From the NCBI GenBank assembly GCA_035504095.1, contig DATJSN010000034.1:1-18034 (forward strand): DNA of 18,034 nt, written 5' to 3'. The DNA is from DATJSN01 sp035504095. Lineage in GTDB: Bacteria; Planctomycetota; Phycisphaerae; WQYP01. Below, in pieces: positions 6,684 through 14,336 of the stretch; the stretch's first letter is position 1, and each line of letters opens with the position of its first letter. A program made the position numbers and the translations under genes. Under the pieces are notes generated by a model that saw only the letters and a list, made by a program, of their open reading frames with translations, ran no database searches and had not been told where the DNA came from.

Positions 6684-6950
6684 ATGACCACGGCACAAGT
6701 GGATAAAAAGGGACGACTTACTCTGGGCCGGCGTTTTGCCGGAAAGACCGTTATTGTCACTGAGATCGACAATTCGACAGTCAAAATCACAGCCGCCGTG
6801 GTTATCCCGGAACGTGAGGCATGGCTCTACAAAAACAAATCGGCACTCTCTTCCGTGCAACGCGGACTGAATCAGGCGCGTAAGCGACAGTTCGTTAAAG
6901 GTCCGAATCTTGCCGCGGACGCAAAGCTTGTTCAACGGCTGGATGATTAG
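6684..6950 (+). CDS. AbrB/MazE/SpoVT-type antitoxin-like protein, no toxin adjacent
   Basis: 88 aa from the ATG at 6684, the start that puts the swapped-hairpin motif TTAQVDKKGRLTLGRR at the N-terminus. GKTVIVTEIDNSTVKITAAVV completes the small beta domain (split here: GKTVIVTEID, NSTVKITAAVV). The helical tail VIPEREAWLYKN and SSVQRGLNQA is the toxin-neutralising type tail seen in antitoxins paired with RelE/ParE-like toxins. A longer frame begins 18 codons upstream at 6630 but adds no conserved sequence. A TATACT box at 6660-6665 lies just before the start. The 99 bases after the stop hold only repeats, so no toxin follows. It is head-to-head with the RHH gene. Confidence 0.72.
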   Translation: MTTAQVDKKGRLTLGRRFAGKTVIVTEIDNSTVKITAAVVIPEREAWLYKNKSALSSVQRGLNQARKRQFVKGPNLAADAKLVQRLDD

Positions 6951-6954
6951 AACG

Positions 6955-7040
6955 TTTTGAACCACGAAAAGTGCGGAACATTTACCACAACGGCACGACG
7001 ATTTTTAACCACGAAATAAACAAACAACAGGAAACAAATT
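6955..7040. repeat. ACCACGAA dispersed repeat cluster, copy B
   Basis: TTTTGAACCACGAAAAGTG, then TTTACCACAACGGCACGAC, then TTTTTAACCACGAAA and A-rich CAAACAACAGGAAAC units. The 21 bases at 6996-7016 are identical to 2305-2325. It fills the whole gap between the AbrB-like gene and the Sel1 gene, which converge here. Confidence 0.6.
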
Positions 7041-7049
7041 AAAATGTAG

Positions 7050-8789
7050 TTATTGCGCGGGCAGTTTGGCGAGTTCATTTTCAGCATTTTGATATCCAAG
7101 CTGAGCAGCTTTTTCAAACCATGCTCGCGCCTGGTTATAGTCCTTAGTTACACCCTCGCCATTTTCATAAAGCATGCCAATGTTATACATGGCTACAGCA
7201 TTACCTAAAGACGCGGCTTTCAAATACCACATAAATGCCTGTTTATAATCTACTGATACACCCCAACCATTTTGATAAAACAAACCGATGTTACTCATGG
7301 CGTCAGGATGGCCCAAAGCTGCGGCTCTTTTGTACCAGATCAGAGCCTGTTGATAATCCTGGGATATGCCTTGACCGTTCTGATAAAGCCATCCGACATT
7401 ATAAATACCCTGGGAATTACCCAAAGCTGCGGCCCTCTTGTACCAGATTAAAGCCTGCTGAAAATCCTGAGCAACCCCTTGACCGTTATAATAAAGCCAA
7501 CCAATATTATTTGTAGCTTCGGATTCACCCAATGCCGCTGCCTTCTGATACCAGACCATCGCCTGTGAATAATCTTGATCAACTCCCCACCCGTTGTAGT
7601 AAAGCCAGCCTATGTAAGACATTGCTTCAGAATTTCCCAGAGCTGCGGCTTTCTGGAACCAGGCAAGCGCCTGTTGATAGTCTACGGATACGCCCAAACC
7701 GTTTTCATACAGACTGCCGACACCCGTCATAGCTTCGGCATTATTTAAAGCTGCGGCCTTTTGATACCACATCATTGCTTTAGTGTAGTCCTGAGGTATA
7801 CCTAAACCTCGCTCGTATATCGAGCCAACATTGGCCATAGCATCAGCGTCGCCTAAAAGCGCGGCTCTATGAAGCCATATGAAAGCCTCCTGATAATTTT
7901 GAGATACACCTATTCCGCGCTCGTAGAATGAGCCGATATTCTCCATTGCATTGGGATTACCTGAATTCGCAGCATCCTGAAACCAGGTTAAAGCCATTGA
8001 GGGATTTTTAGGCACGCCCCAACCATGCGCGTAAAGCCAGCCGATGTTATTCATGCTATCAGCATTACCCAAAGTTGCGGCTTTTTGGAACCATTTCATG
8101 GCTTGTTGATAATCCCGCTCTACCCCATACCCGTGTTCATAAAACCAGCCGAGACCATTCATTGCATCAGAATTACCCATTGTTGCAGCTTTCTGATACC
8201 AAAATATTGCCTGCTTGTAATTCAGAGGCACGCCATGACCAAAACTATAAAGTTCACCAATATTTTCCATGGCTGGTGCATCGCCTTTGGCTACCGCCTT
8301 TTGAAACCAGATCATTGCCTGCATGTAATCCTGTGGAATCACGTCGCCTTTCATGTAAGCCACACCAATATTATTCATGGCGTCTCTATTCCCAAGAGCG
8401 GCGGCTTTCTGCCACCAGATAAAAGCTTGTTTATAATCCAATGATACGCCGTCGCCGTAGACATAAAGCAAGCCAAGGCCAACCATGGCATCAGCATTTC
8501 CTTTCGCGGCGGCTTTCTGGAACCAAACAAAAGCTTGTGATGAATTTCGGGGCAAACCATAACCATTAATATAAATTTCGCCAATTTTTTCCATGGCGCC
8601 AACGTTTCCATCCGCCGCAGCCTTTTGAAATAAATCAAATGCCAGGACGTAATTTTTTTGTTTATAGGCTTCCAGCGCGCGCTGATAATCACTTTTTGCA
8701 TATAAAAAATATACAGCAATAGCAACGCCAAAAGTGGCTATTAAAAAAGCGCCAAAAATCCCAAGCCATAAACGTTTTGTTTTTTCCAT
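7050..8789 (-). CDS. Membrane-anchored Sel1-repeat protein, 14 repeats
   Basis: 579 aa. Residues 8-30 are an uncleaved-looking membrane anchor after MEKTKR. A partial repeat (YQRALEAYKQKNYVLAFDLF, about 35-54) is followed by exactly 14 units of 36 residues from residue 67 to 570, with no insertion or deletion in any. The consensus is NIGWLY-NG-GV-QDY-QA, then W-QKAAALGN--AM. A 9-residue tail ends LPAQ. Sel1 repeats are TPR-like helical hairpins that bind partners; in bacteria they occur in envelope stress, secretion and signalling scaffolds. The bulk is likely periplasmic if the anchor is N-in, which MEKTKR suggests. The gene is AT-rich relative to its neighbours, and its 108-bp DNA units invite recombination. 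The partner cannot be told from the sequence. Confidence 0.93.
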   Translation of the reverse strand: MEKTKRLWLGIFGAFLIATFGVAIAVYFLYAKSDYQRALEAYKQKNYVLAFDLFQKAAADGNVGAMEKIGEIYINGYGLPRNSSQAFVWFQKAAAKGNADAMVGLGLLYVYGDGVSLDYKQAFIWWQKAAALGNRDAMNNIGVAYMKGDVIPQDYMQAMIWFQKAVAKGDAPAMENIGELYSFGHGVPLNYKQAIFWYQKAATMGNSDAMNGLGWFYEHGYGVERDYQQAMKWFQKAATLGNADSMNNIGWLYAHGWGVPKNPSMALTWFQDAANSGNPNAMENIGSFYERGIGVSQNYQEAFIWLHRAALLGDADAMANVGSIYERGLGIPQDYTKAMMWYQKAAALNNAEAMTGVGSLYENGLGVSVDYQQALAWFQKAAALGNSEAMSYIGWLYYNGWGVDQDYSQAMVWYQKAAALGESEATNNIGWLYYNGQGVAQDFQQALIWYKRAAALGNSQGIYNVGWLYQNGQGISQDYQQALIWYKRAAALGHPDAMSNIGLFYQNGWGVSVDYKQAFMWYLKAASLGNAVAMYNIGMLYENGEGVTKDYNQARAWFEKAAQLGYQNAENELAKLPAQ

Positions 8790-8826
8790 CGGTCCTATCC
8801 CATGGGCAATCGAGTAGCTTTAAATT

Positions 8827-8858
8827 ATCACAAATTAGATTGTGATTATACTAATTAG
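8827..8858. promoter_or_regulatory. Operator-like palindromes and TATAAT box upstream of the Sel1 gene
   Basis: ATCACAA and TTGTGAT form a perfect seven-base inverted repeat with a six-base gap (8827-8846), and CTAATTAG (8851-8858) is a second palindrome. Between them, on the minus strand, is a perfect TATAAT (8850-8845), with no good -35. The first palindrome would lie over the Sel1 start of transcription, a classic repressor position. It may also influence hisC, which diverges from here. Confidence 0.4.
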
Positions 8859-8860
8859 TG

Positions 8861-8880
8861 TTTTAACCACGAGATATATA
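8861..8880. repeat. TTTTAACCACGA repeat, copy C
   Basis: TTTTAACCACGAGATATATA is a short copy of the dispersed ACCACGAA family, between the divergent Sel1 and hisC genes. Confidence 0.4.
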
Positions 8881-8922
8881 ACTCAGTGAATAGAGTATAG
8901 GGTATAGATCAAAGGTCTTATG

Positions 8923-8928
8923 TATAAT
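8923..8928 (+). promoter_or_regulatory. Candidate -10 box for hisC-hisB
   Basis: A perfect TATAAT lies 38 bases before the hisC ATG. The matching -35 position is poor, so this is a single-box prediction. Confidence 0.35.
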
Positions 8929-8966
8929 CTAGTTTCTAGTGAATCCATAGCTGCGGGAAGGCAAAA

Positions 8967-10046
8967 ATGGGTCTGGTGCGCGACAATATTGCTTCCATGA
9001 AGGGTTACACTCCCGGCGAACAACCGGGAGATTTGTCGGTCATCAAACTCAACACCAACGAAAACCCCTATCCCCCTTCGCCGCGCGTGCTTGAAGCCGT
9101 CCGATCCATCGCCGATGAACAACTCCGGCGTTATCCCAACCCCGATGCACAGATGTTTCGCCAGGCCGCCGCCGGCGTTCATGGCGTGGACGCCGACTGG
9201 ATCATGACCACCAACGGCGGCGACGAACTGCTGGCGCTGGTTTTTCGCGCCTGCGTGGGCGAGGGCCAGGCCGCGGCGTTTCTGGATCCGAGTTATTCGC
9301 TTTACCCGATCCTGGGGGCGATGCAGGCGGCTAAACAGATCGTACTCCCCTATCAAATCAGCGGCGCCAACTGGGAGCTGCCGCGGGAAATTTTTAAGCT
9401 TAGTGCCCGGCTGCTGCTGATCGTCAACCCGAACGCGCCATCGGGAACGTTTATCGATCGGGAAACACTCTCGCGCATCATCGGCGGATTTACCGGCGTG
9501 GTGCTCATCGACGAAGCATACGTTGATTTTGCGCCGGATAATGCCCTGGCGCTGGTAAAAAAACATGCGAATTTGATTCTTCTGCGTTCACTGTCCAAAG
9601 GGTATTCGCTGGCAGGATTGCGTTTTGGCTACGGCATCGCGCAGCCGGAATTGCTGCGCGAACTGAATAAAGTTCGCGACAGTTATCCATGCGATGTTGT
9701 CGCGATAGCCGCGGCGACGGCGGCAATCAAAGATCAGGATTGGGCGCGCAAATCGTGGGAAGCGGTTCGCAGCGAGCGGGAAATGGTTTGTGCTCAATTG
9801 GGCGAATGGGGATTTGTGATTCCGCCCAGCAGCGCGAATTTTATCCTGGCCCAAACGCCGGAAGGGCTTTCAGCCGGGAAGCTTTATGAACAACTTAAAG
9901 CGCGAAATATTCTTGTGCGCTGGTTTAATTTGCCGCGGTTGACCGATAAATTACGGATCACGATCGGCACGCCGGAGCAGAATCGGGCGTTGTTGACTGC
10001 CATCAGGGAATTGGTGGCACAACCGGCAACAGCGAAAAATGGTTAG
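8967..10046 (+). CDS. hisC: Histidinol-phosphate aminotransferase
   Basis: Pyridoxal-phosphate aminotransferase of fold type I that converts imidazole acetol phosphate to histidinol phosphate, using glutamate. 359 aa, normal length. Visible: LNTNENPYPPSP substrate-binding N-terminus (about 28-39), GGDELLAL, NPNAPSGT (about 155-162), DEAYVDFAPD (about 181-190), and the cofactor lysine Lys211 in SLSKGYSLAGLRFGYG. The C-terminal LRITIGTPEQN also fits. The start is an ATG preceded by GGGAAGG at a good distance. hisB follows 20 bases later. Some HisC enzymes also use aromatic amino acids, but the pairing with hisB supports histidine synthesis. Confidence 0.95.
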   Translation: MGLVRDNIASMKGYTPGEQPGDLSVIKLNTNENPYPPSPRVLEAVRSIADEQLRRYPNPDAQMFRQAAAGVHGVDADWIMTTNGGDELLALVFRACVGEGQAAAFLDPSYSLYPILGAMQAAKQIVLPYQISGANWELPREIFKLSARLLLIVNPNAPSGTFIDRETLSRIIGGFTGVVLIDEAYVDFAPDNALALVKKHANLILLRSLSKGYSLAGLRFGYGIAQPELLRELNKVRDSYPCDVVAIAAATAAIKDQDWARKSWEAVRSEREMVCAQLGEWGFVIPPSSANFILAQTPEGLSAGKLYEQLKARNILVRWFNLPRLTDKLRITIGTPEQNRALLTAIRELVAQPATAKNG

Positions 10047-10066
10047 GAGCTCCAAAGGAGAACACT

Positions 10067-10660
10067 ATGGCCAAAGCCCGCACGGTTACCACGAGCCGGA
10101 AAACGCGCGAAACCGAAATCAAACTTTCCCTGAATCTTGATGGTTCGGGGCAGGCGGAAAATAAAACGGGCGTCGGTTTTTTCGATCACATGCTGGATCA
10201 TCTGGCCAAACATGGGCTCTTTGACCTGAGTATAGAAGCCAGGGGCGACCTGCACGTGGATTATCACCACACAGTCGAGGACGTTTCGCTGGTGCTCGGC
10301 GGCGCGATTGCCCAGGCGCTGGGTGAAAAGCGCGGTATTTACCGCTATGGCTGGGCGAGCGTGCCCATGGAAGACGCGCTGGCCAATGTAGCGCTGGACC
10401 TTTCAGGCCGGCCGGCGATGGTTTTTAACGTCAAGTTCCCCACGTCCAAGATCGGCGAATTTGACGTGGAACTGGTGCGGGAGTCGCTGCGCTCGCTGAG
10501 CAATGCGGCGGGAATGAATTTGCACGTGAATGTGCCCTATGGTTCGAATTCACATCACATCGCCGAGGCGATATTCAAGGCTCTGGCCAAAGCGCTGCGG
10601 CAGGCCGTGGCGAGCGATCCGCGTTCTACAGATATTCCGAGCACCAAAGGCGTGCTGTGA
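10067..10660 (+). CDS. hisB: Imidazoleglycerol-phosphate dehydratase
   Basis: Dehydrates imidazole glycerol phosphate to imidazole acetol phosphate, the substrate of the hisC product. 197 aa, single-domain form without the histidinol phosphatase fused in enterics. The two manganese sites are intact: FFDHMLDHLAKHG (His41, His45, His49), HVDYHHTVED (His63, His67, His68, Glu71) and the matching second-half set with NSHHIAEAIFKA (His163, His164, Glu167). The C-terminal STKGVL is typical. AAGGAG lies eight bases before the ATG. Last gene of the two-gene operon; the stop is 15 bases from the end of the convergent next gene. Confidence 0.96.
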   Translation: MAKARTVTTSRKTRETEIKLSLNLDGSGQAENKTGVGFFDHMLDHLAKHGLFDLSIEARGDLHVDYHHTVEDVSLVLGGAIAQALGEKRGIYRYGWASVPMEDALANVALDLSGRPAMVFNVKFPTSKIGEFDVELVRESLRSLSNAAGMNLHVNVPYGSNSHHIAEAIFKALAKALRQAVASDPRSTDIPSTKGVL

Positions 10661-10675
10661 GAGGCTCTAAGTGCC

Positions 10676-12121
10676 TTATCCCTGCATGGCAGGGCTCGCG
10701 GAACGGTAGCCCAATAAACCGCGTTTCTTGATGATTTCGGCGACGACGGGCGGGACCATCTCTTCCCAGGCGGGATCGCCTTTCTGAATTTTCGTCAAGG
10801 CGTCGCGGGAAAAAATATGCAGATATTTTTCGTTATAATTTTCAAGCTGTTCGATACACTTGGCATCCACCAGAAAGCTGTAGAGCTTTTTTAATTCGGG
10901 CGGCAAATCCAGATTGGCCACGGTGACCAGCGAACCATCCGGCTTTTTTAACGGATAAATGTAAAGCTTGTGGTCGTTCTTAAATAAACGCCCGAACGAT
11001 TCGAGGATGCCGCCTTCCAGATCGGCGTAATACGTTACGTCAAACAGATCGATCAGCGTCGGCACGCCCATGACCAGGCCGACTCGTTTTTTGGTGAATT
11101 GCGACAGATATGCACCCAGGCGATAAAACTCAAAATAATCGGAGATCAGAACAGTCATGCCGCAGGCGGCCAGCATGTCGGCGCGGGCGAGAAAGTCCCG
11201 CAAATCCACGTCGCCGGACGCTTTGAGGTTGCGCATGGTAATTTCCATAAGTTCGACGGGTTCTTCGCCGTTGGATGCAGGTTCCTGAAGGAATCGTTCC
11301 CGCGCACAGCGCAGCATGTCCACGTTGACGTAGGTAATGGGGCGAAAGCTGCCGCGTTCGACGATCACTGGTTTTTTATGCAGCACTTCGGAGGGCTGAA
11401 GCACCGCCCCGCTGGGGCTGAACATGGCCGCGTCGCTGAGGCCCAGCTCCACGAGGCGCAGGCTCATGATGCGGTTATCGACGTGGCGGAATTCAATGCC
11501 GGAAAATTCGATCATGTCGACTTCGATGCGATCAGAGGCAAGGCCGTCCAGCAGCGACTCAAGCAAAACTTCCGGCTCATAATGATAAAAAAACGCGCCA
11601 TAGAGCAGGTTCACGCCGACGATGCCGATCGCCTCCTGCTGCAGGCCGTTTTCCTTGTCTAGCAGGCGCACGTGCAGAATGATCTGGCTGTCCTGGTCGT
11701 GTGGATGGGCCTGGAATTTCACGCCCATCCAGCCATGGCATTCGGTGGTTCCCTTGTAGCTGCGCGCCGCGACGGTATTGGCAAAGGTGAAAAAGGCGGT
11801 GGTATCCCCGCGTGAATCGTTGAGGCGCTCGATGTTGAGCTTTTGTTCGTAATTGAGCATCGATTCCAGGCGAGCGCGGCTGACATAGCGGTCGGATTTG
11901 CCATAAATCGCGTCGCTTACGGACATGTCGTACGCGCTGATGCTTTTGGAAATGGTGCCCGAGGCGCCGCCCACACGAAAAAACCAGCGGACGACTTCCT
12001 GGCCGGCGCCGATTTCAGCAAAAGTTCCATAGCGGCGCGGATCGAGGTTGATTTCCAGCGCCTTGCGCTGGGTGTCCAGCCGTTCGCGATCGCCGCTGTT
12101 TTTCCTGCTTATACGATCCAT
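10676..12121 (-). CDS. Conserved protein of unknown function, about 481 aa
   Basis: A soluble protein with no signal peptide or membrane segment. The NLDPRRYGTFAEIGAGQEV opening (residues 25-43), RWFFRVGGASGTISKSISAYD, DAIYG-----YVSR-RLE, and the end ENYNEKYLHIFSRDAL plus EEMVPPVVAEIIKKRGLLGY mark a widespread bacterial family. I recall members being labelled in databases as 'TonB-dependent receptor' or 'nicotinamide mononucleotide adenylyltransferase'. Neither name fits: there is no signal peptide or beta-barrel pattern, and I see no HxGH nucleotidyltransferase motif or Walker A. I start at the ATG (12121), with AGGAG seven bases upstream; a TTG one codon earlier is equally open. CCCTGC-ATG-GCAGGG (10680-10694) makes a hairpin overlapping the end of the gene. 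Function unknown. Confidence 0.88.
   Translation of the reverse strand: MDRISRKNSGDRERLDTQRKALEINLDPRRYGTFAEIGAGQEVVRWFFRVGGASGTISKSISAYDMSVSDAIYGKSDRYVSRARLESMLNYEQKLNIERLNDSRGDTTAFFTFANTVAARSYKGTTECHGWMGVKFQAHPHDQDSQIILHVRLLDKENGLQQEAIGIVGVNLLYGAFFYHYEPEVLLESLLDGLASDRIEVDMIEFSGIEFRHVDNRIMSLRLVELGLSDAAMFSPSGAVLQPSEVLHKKPVIVERGSFRPITYVNVDMLRCARERFLQEPASNGEEPVELMEITMRNLKASGDVDLRDFLARADMLAACGMTVLISDYFEFYRLGAYLSQFTKKRVGLVMGVPTLIDLFDVTYYADLEGGILESFGRLFKNDHKLYIYPLKKPDGSLVTVANLDLPPELKKLYSFLVDAKCIEQLENYNEKYLHIFSRDALTKIQKGDPAWEEMVPPVVAEIIKKRGLLGYRSASPAMQG
10680..10694. terminator. GC-rich hairpin between convergent hisB and the 481-aa gene
   Basis: CCCTGC and GCAGGG pair perfectly around ATG, 19 bases beyond the hisB stop and inside the last codons of the convergent gene. 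It has no T-run on either side, so it is at best a weak or Rho-assisted terminator. Confidence 0.3.
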
Positions 12122-12171
12122 CAAAACGCTCCTGAGCCTGCGAGGCCAAACCCCTCCGATTGCAAAAGACT

Positions 12172-12200
12172 ACTATAGCAATTTTTGATGAGCGTGTCCG
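12172..12200 (-). promoter_or_regulatory. Candidate promoter for the 481-aa gene
   Basis: On the minus strand CGGACA (12200-12195) and TATAGT (12177-12172) are 17 bases apart, matching 4 of 6 and 5 of 6 consensus positions. Transcription would begin near 12165, about 44 bases before the ATG at 12121. This suggests the gene is transcribed separately from the upstream ABC-F gene. Confidence 0.4.
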
Positions 12201-12221
12201 GTCAGCGCCGCGTCCGGAAAA

Positions 12222-14171
12222 CTATTGGGATGACTTAATTTCCCAGACCTGCATGGCCTCGGCAATTTCCTTCTTGAGTGCGTGATACAACTGCCGGTGC
12301 TGACGAACCTTTTCCGGCGACGCGGCAATCGCTGAATCGCCGAATTGTTCCTCCGCCAGGCGTAACTGGGCCTCTTTTTCCTGAATGAGTTTTTCAATTT
12401 CAGCGGCGGTGAGTTTGGTAAATTTTTCCGCAACCCTGGGCTTCTGGGACCTGGGAGTCTCCTGTTTGGTTTTCGCCGCCTTCTCGCGCTGTTTACGGTG
12501 TAATTCCTGTTCGCGCTGGGTTTTGGCCTGCGCGTTTCGCCGCTGCGCCAGGTCGGCCAGATATTCGGTGCAAGATCCGTTAAACATCCGCCATTGAGGT
12601 GGTCCGTTTTCCACGGGTTCCAGCGCCAGAATCCGGTCGCACACGCCGTCGAGAAAATAGCGATCGTGTGAAACCACGATCAGCGTGCCGTCAAAACTTT
12701 CCAGCGCCGCTTCGACAACTTCGCTGGTGTTCATATCCAGGTGATTGGTCGGCTCATCGAGCAGAATCACGTTCGCCGGCTTGAGCAATAACTTGGCCAT
12801 GGATACACGGGCCTTTTCCCCGCCGGAAAGACTGGATATTTTCTTTCCCACGGCATCCCCGCCAAACAAAAATAGCGCCGCCAGATCCCTTAAATCCTGA
12901 TCAGTGATCACAGGACGAACCAAACGCAATTCTTCATAAACCGTCTGCTGCGGATTCAGGTCCTGGTGTTCCTGGCGGAAATACTGCAGAGCCGCGGCGT
13001 GCCCCCATTTGATTTCGCCTTCATCGGCATTCGACTCTCCTGCGAGAATATTCAACAGCGTACTCTTGCCGGATCCGTTCGGACCCACGATCCCCAGGCG
13101 CTCGCCGCGCTCGAGTTCAAACGTAACGCCGGAGAAGAGCGCTTTTTCTTCAAAAGATTTGCTCAGGTTTTCCACCTTGAGCGCATCGCGCCCGCTGGGC
13201 CGGGCCACCTTTAAATTAAGAATCATGCGTTCGTCGTTTTCCCGTGGTTTATTAATCGCCGATTCATTCTTAAACCGCTCCAGGCGGGTTTTTCTTCCGC
13301 GGGCCTGCATAGCGCGCTGCCCCGCCTGGAAACGCCGGATAAATTCTTCCTGTTTGGCGATAAACGCCTGTTGCTGCTGAAATACCCGCTGGCGCGTCAA
13401 CAGCCTTTCAGCCCGCTGCGTCAGGTAAGCCGAATAATTGCCCACATAATGTTCGATTTTCTGGTCTCGCAGTTCGACGATGCGGTTGACCGCTTTGTCC
13501 AGAAAATACCGGTCGTGACTCACGATGATCATGGCTGCGTCGGTCATGCCCGCCAGCGTGGTCTCCAGCCAGGCCAGCATCGGCAGATCCAGGTGATTCG
13601 TCGGCTCGTCCAGCAGCAATACGTCCCCCCGCTCCAGGAGCATCGCCGCCAATTGCGCCCGCGATTTCTGCCCGCCGGAAAGCGCCCCCATCGGCAAATC
13701 CAGTTCGGCCGGATGGAATCCAAGTTCTTCGAGCACCATTTCCACGCGGCGCTGGGCATCCCATCCGCCAAGGTGTTCAAACTGATGCTGCAGGTGGTCG
13801 TAGCGCGCCATGGCCGCGTCGTGCTGGGGCCCCTGGGGATGTTGAGCTAACATTTCCGCGGTTTGCTGTATCTGGTTTTCAATTTCCTGCAGATGTTCGA
13901 ATACCTTCTGCACGTGGGCCCGTAGCGAGTCGGCGGGATTCAGGTGCGGTTGCTGCGGCGCGTAACTCAGTTCGGCGCCGCGCGACAGCGTAACCCGGCC
14001 TTCATCCGGCTCTTCTTCGCCGGCGATGATTTTCAATAGCGTGCTTTTGCCGGCGCCGTTGGGGCCAATAAAGCCCACCCGATCGCCGGGCTGAATCTCA
14101 AAGGAAATGTCCGTGAGAATCGGATTGCCCGCATAAGCTTTGCTGACGTTGCTGATGGATAATATGGCCAT
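12222..14171 (-). CDS. ABC-F family ATPase (ribosome-associated, Uup/YheS-like)
   Basis: 649 aa with two ABC domains and no membrane domain. Domain 1: Walker A GPNGAGKST (36-44), LSGGQ (164-168), DEPTNHLD (188-195). Domain 2: GPNGSGKST (363-371), LSGGE (448-452), DEPTNHLD (472-479). Residues about 240-320 are the charged helical linker that in ABC-F proteins reaches the ribosomal P-site tRNA region (RQRVFQQQQAFIAKQEEFI). Residues about 535-645 are a basic, Lys/Gln/Glu-rich C-terminal extension with a predicted coiled coil. ABC-F factors act on stalled ribosomes or give resistance to ribosome-binding antibiotics. The subfamily cannot be fixed by eye, so no symbol is given. The gene is divergent from typA, another ribosome-binding factor. 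Confidence 0.93.
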   Translation of the reverse strand: MAILSISNVSKAYAGNPILTDISFEIQPGDRVGFIGPNGAGKSTLLKIIAGEEEPDEGRVTLSRGAELSYAPQQPHLNPADSLRAHVQKVFEHLQEIENQIQQTAEMLAQHPQGPQHDAAMARYDHLQHQFEHLGGWDAQRRVEMVLEELGFHPAELDLPMGALSGGQKSRAQLAAMLLERGDVLLLDEPTNHLDLPMLAWLETTLAGMTDAAMIIVSHDRYFLDKAVNRIVELRDQKIEHYVGNYSAYLTQRAERLLTRQRVFQQQQAFIAKQEEFIRRFQAGQRAMQARGRKTRLERFKNESAINKPRENDERMILNLKVARPSGRDALKVENLSKSFEEKALFSGVTFELERGERLGIVGPNGSGKSTLLNILAGESNADEGEIKWGHAAALQYFRQEHQDLNPQQTVYEELRLVRPVITDQDLRDLAALFLFGGDAVGKKISSLSGGEKARVSMAKLLLKPANVILLDEPTNHLDMNTSEVVEAALESFDGTLIVVSHDRYFLDGVCDRILALEPVENGPPQWRMFNGSCTEYLADLAQRRNAQAKTQREQELHRKQREKAAKTKQETPRSQKPRVAEKFTKLTAAEIEKLIQEKEAQLRLAEEQFGDSAIAASPEKVRQHRQLYHALKKEIAEAMQVWEIKSSQ

Positions 14172-14199
14172 GGTTACTCTGGAACTTCATAAACGCTTG

Positions 14200-14229
14200 A
14201 TTTTACACTCTTATGTCCTTTCGTGAAAA
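14200..14229 (-). promoter_or_regulatory. Candidate promoter for the ABC-F gene
   Basis: On the minus strand TTTTCA (14229-14224) and TAAAAT (14205-14200) are 18 bases apart, 4 of 6 and 5 of 6 matches. The leader would be about 22 bases. Confidence 0.3.
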
Positions 14230-14270
14230 TCCGCGGAACACGTCAGCTTTAAGTGTCGACCGATTTTGTC

Positions 14271-14276
14271 TACAAT
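14271..14276 (+). promoter_or_regulatory. Candidate -10 box for typA
   Basis: TACAAT matches 5 of 6 positions; the -35 position (around TTTAAG, 14248-14253) is weak. Transcription would begin near 14283, about 54 bases before the typA ATG. Confidence 0.35.
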
Positions 14277-14336
14277 ACGGGGCTAGGATTTGCCTAAACT
14301 ATTGATTAAGTAACATTAGGAAATGGAAAAGACTTC

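Noticed and set aside
7235..8444. Several open frames on the + strand opposite the Sel1 gene (93, 66, 139 and 115 aa)
   Set aside because: They mirror the 108-bp repeat units on the other strand, repeating His/Pro/Cys-rich patterns; they are shadows of the repeat coding.
7077..8592. Regular 108-bp periodicity as a possible CRISPR or satellite array
   Set aside because: The period equals 36 codons of a Sel1 repeat in one uninterrupted frame; there are no spacers.
11099..11662. 187-aa + strand frame opposite the 481-aa gene
   Set aside because: His/Ala/Asp-rich antisense translation with no start signal; a shadow of the GC-biased codons of the real gene.
12178..12221. Possible terminator after the ABC-F gene
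   Set aside because: The two GTCCGG copies are direct, not inverted, and no stable hairpin with a T-run is present.
13371..13850. 159-aa + strand frame opposite the ABC-F gene
   Set aside because: It lies wholly within a strongly conserved gene on the other strand and its translation shows no family features.
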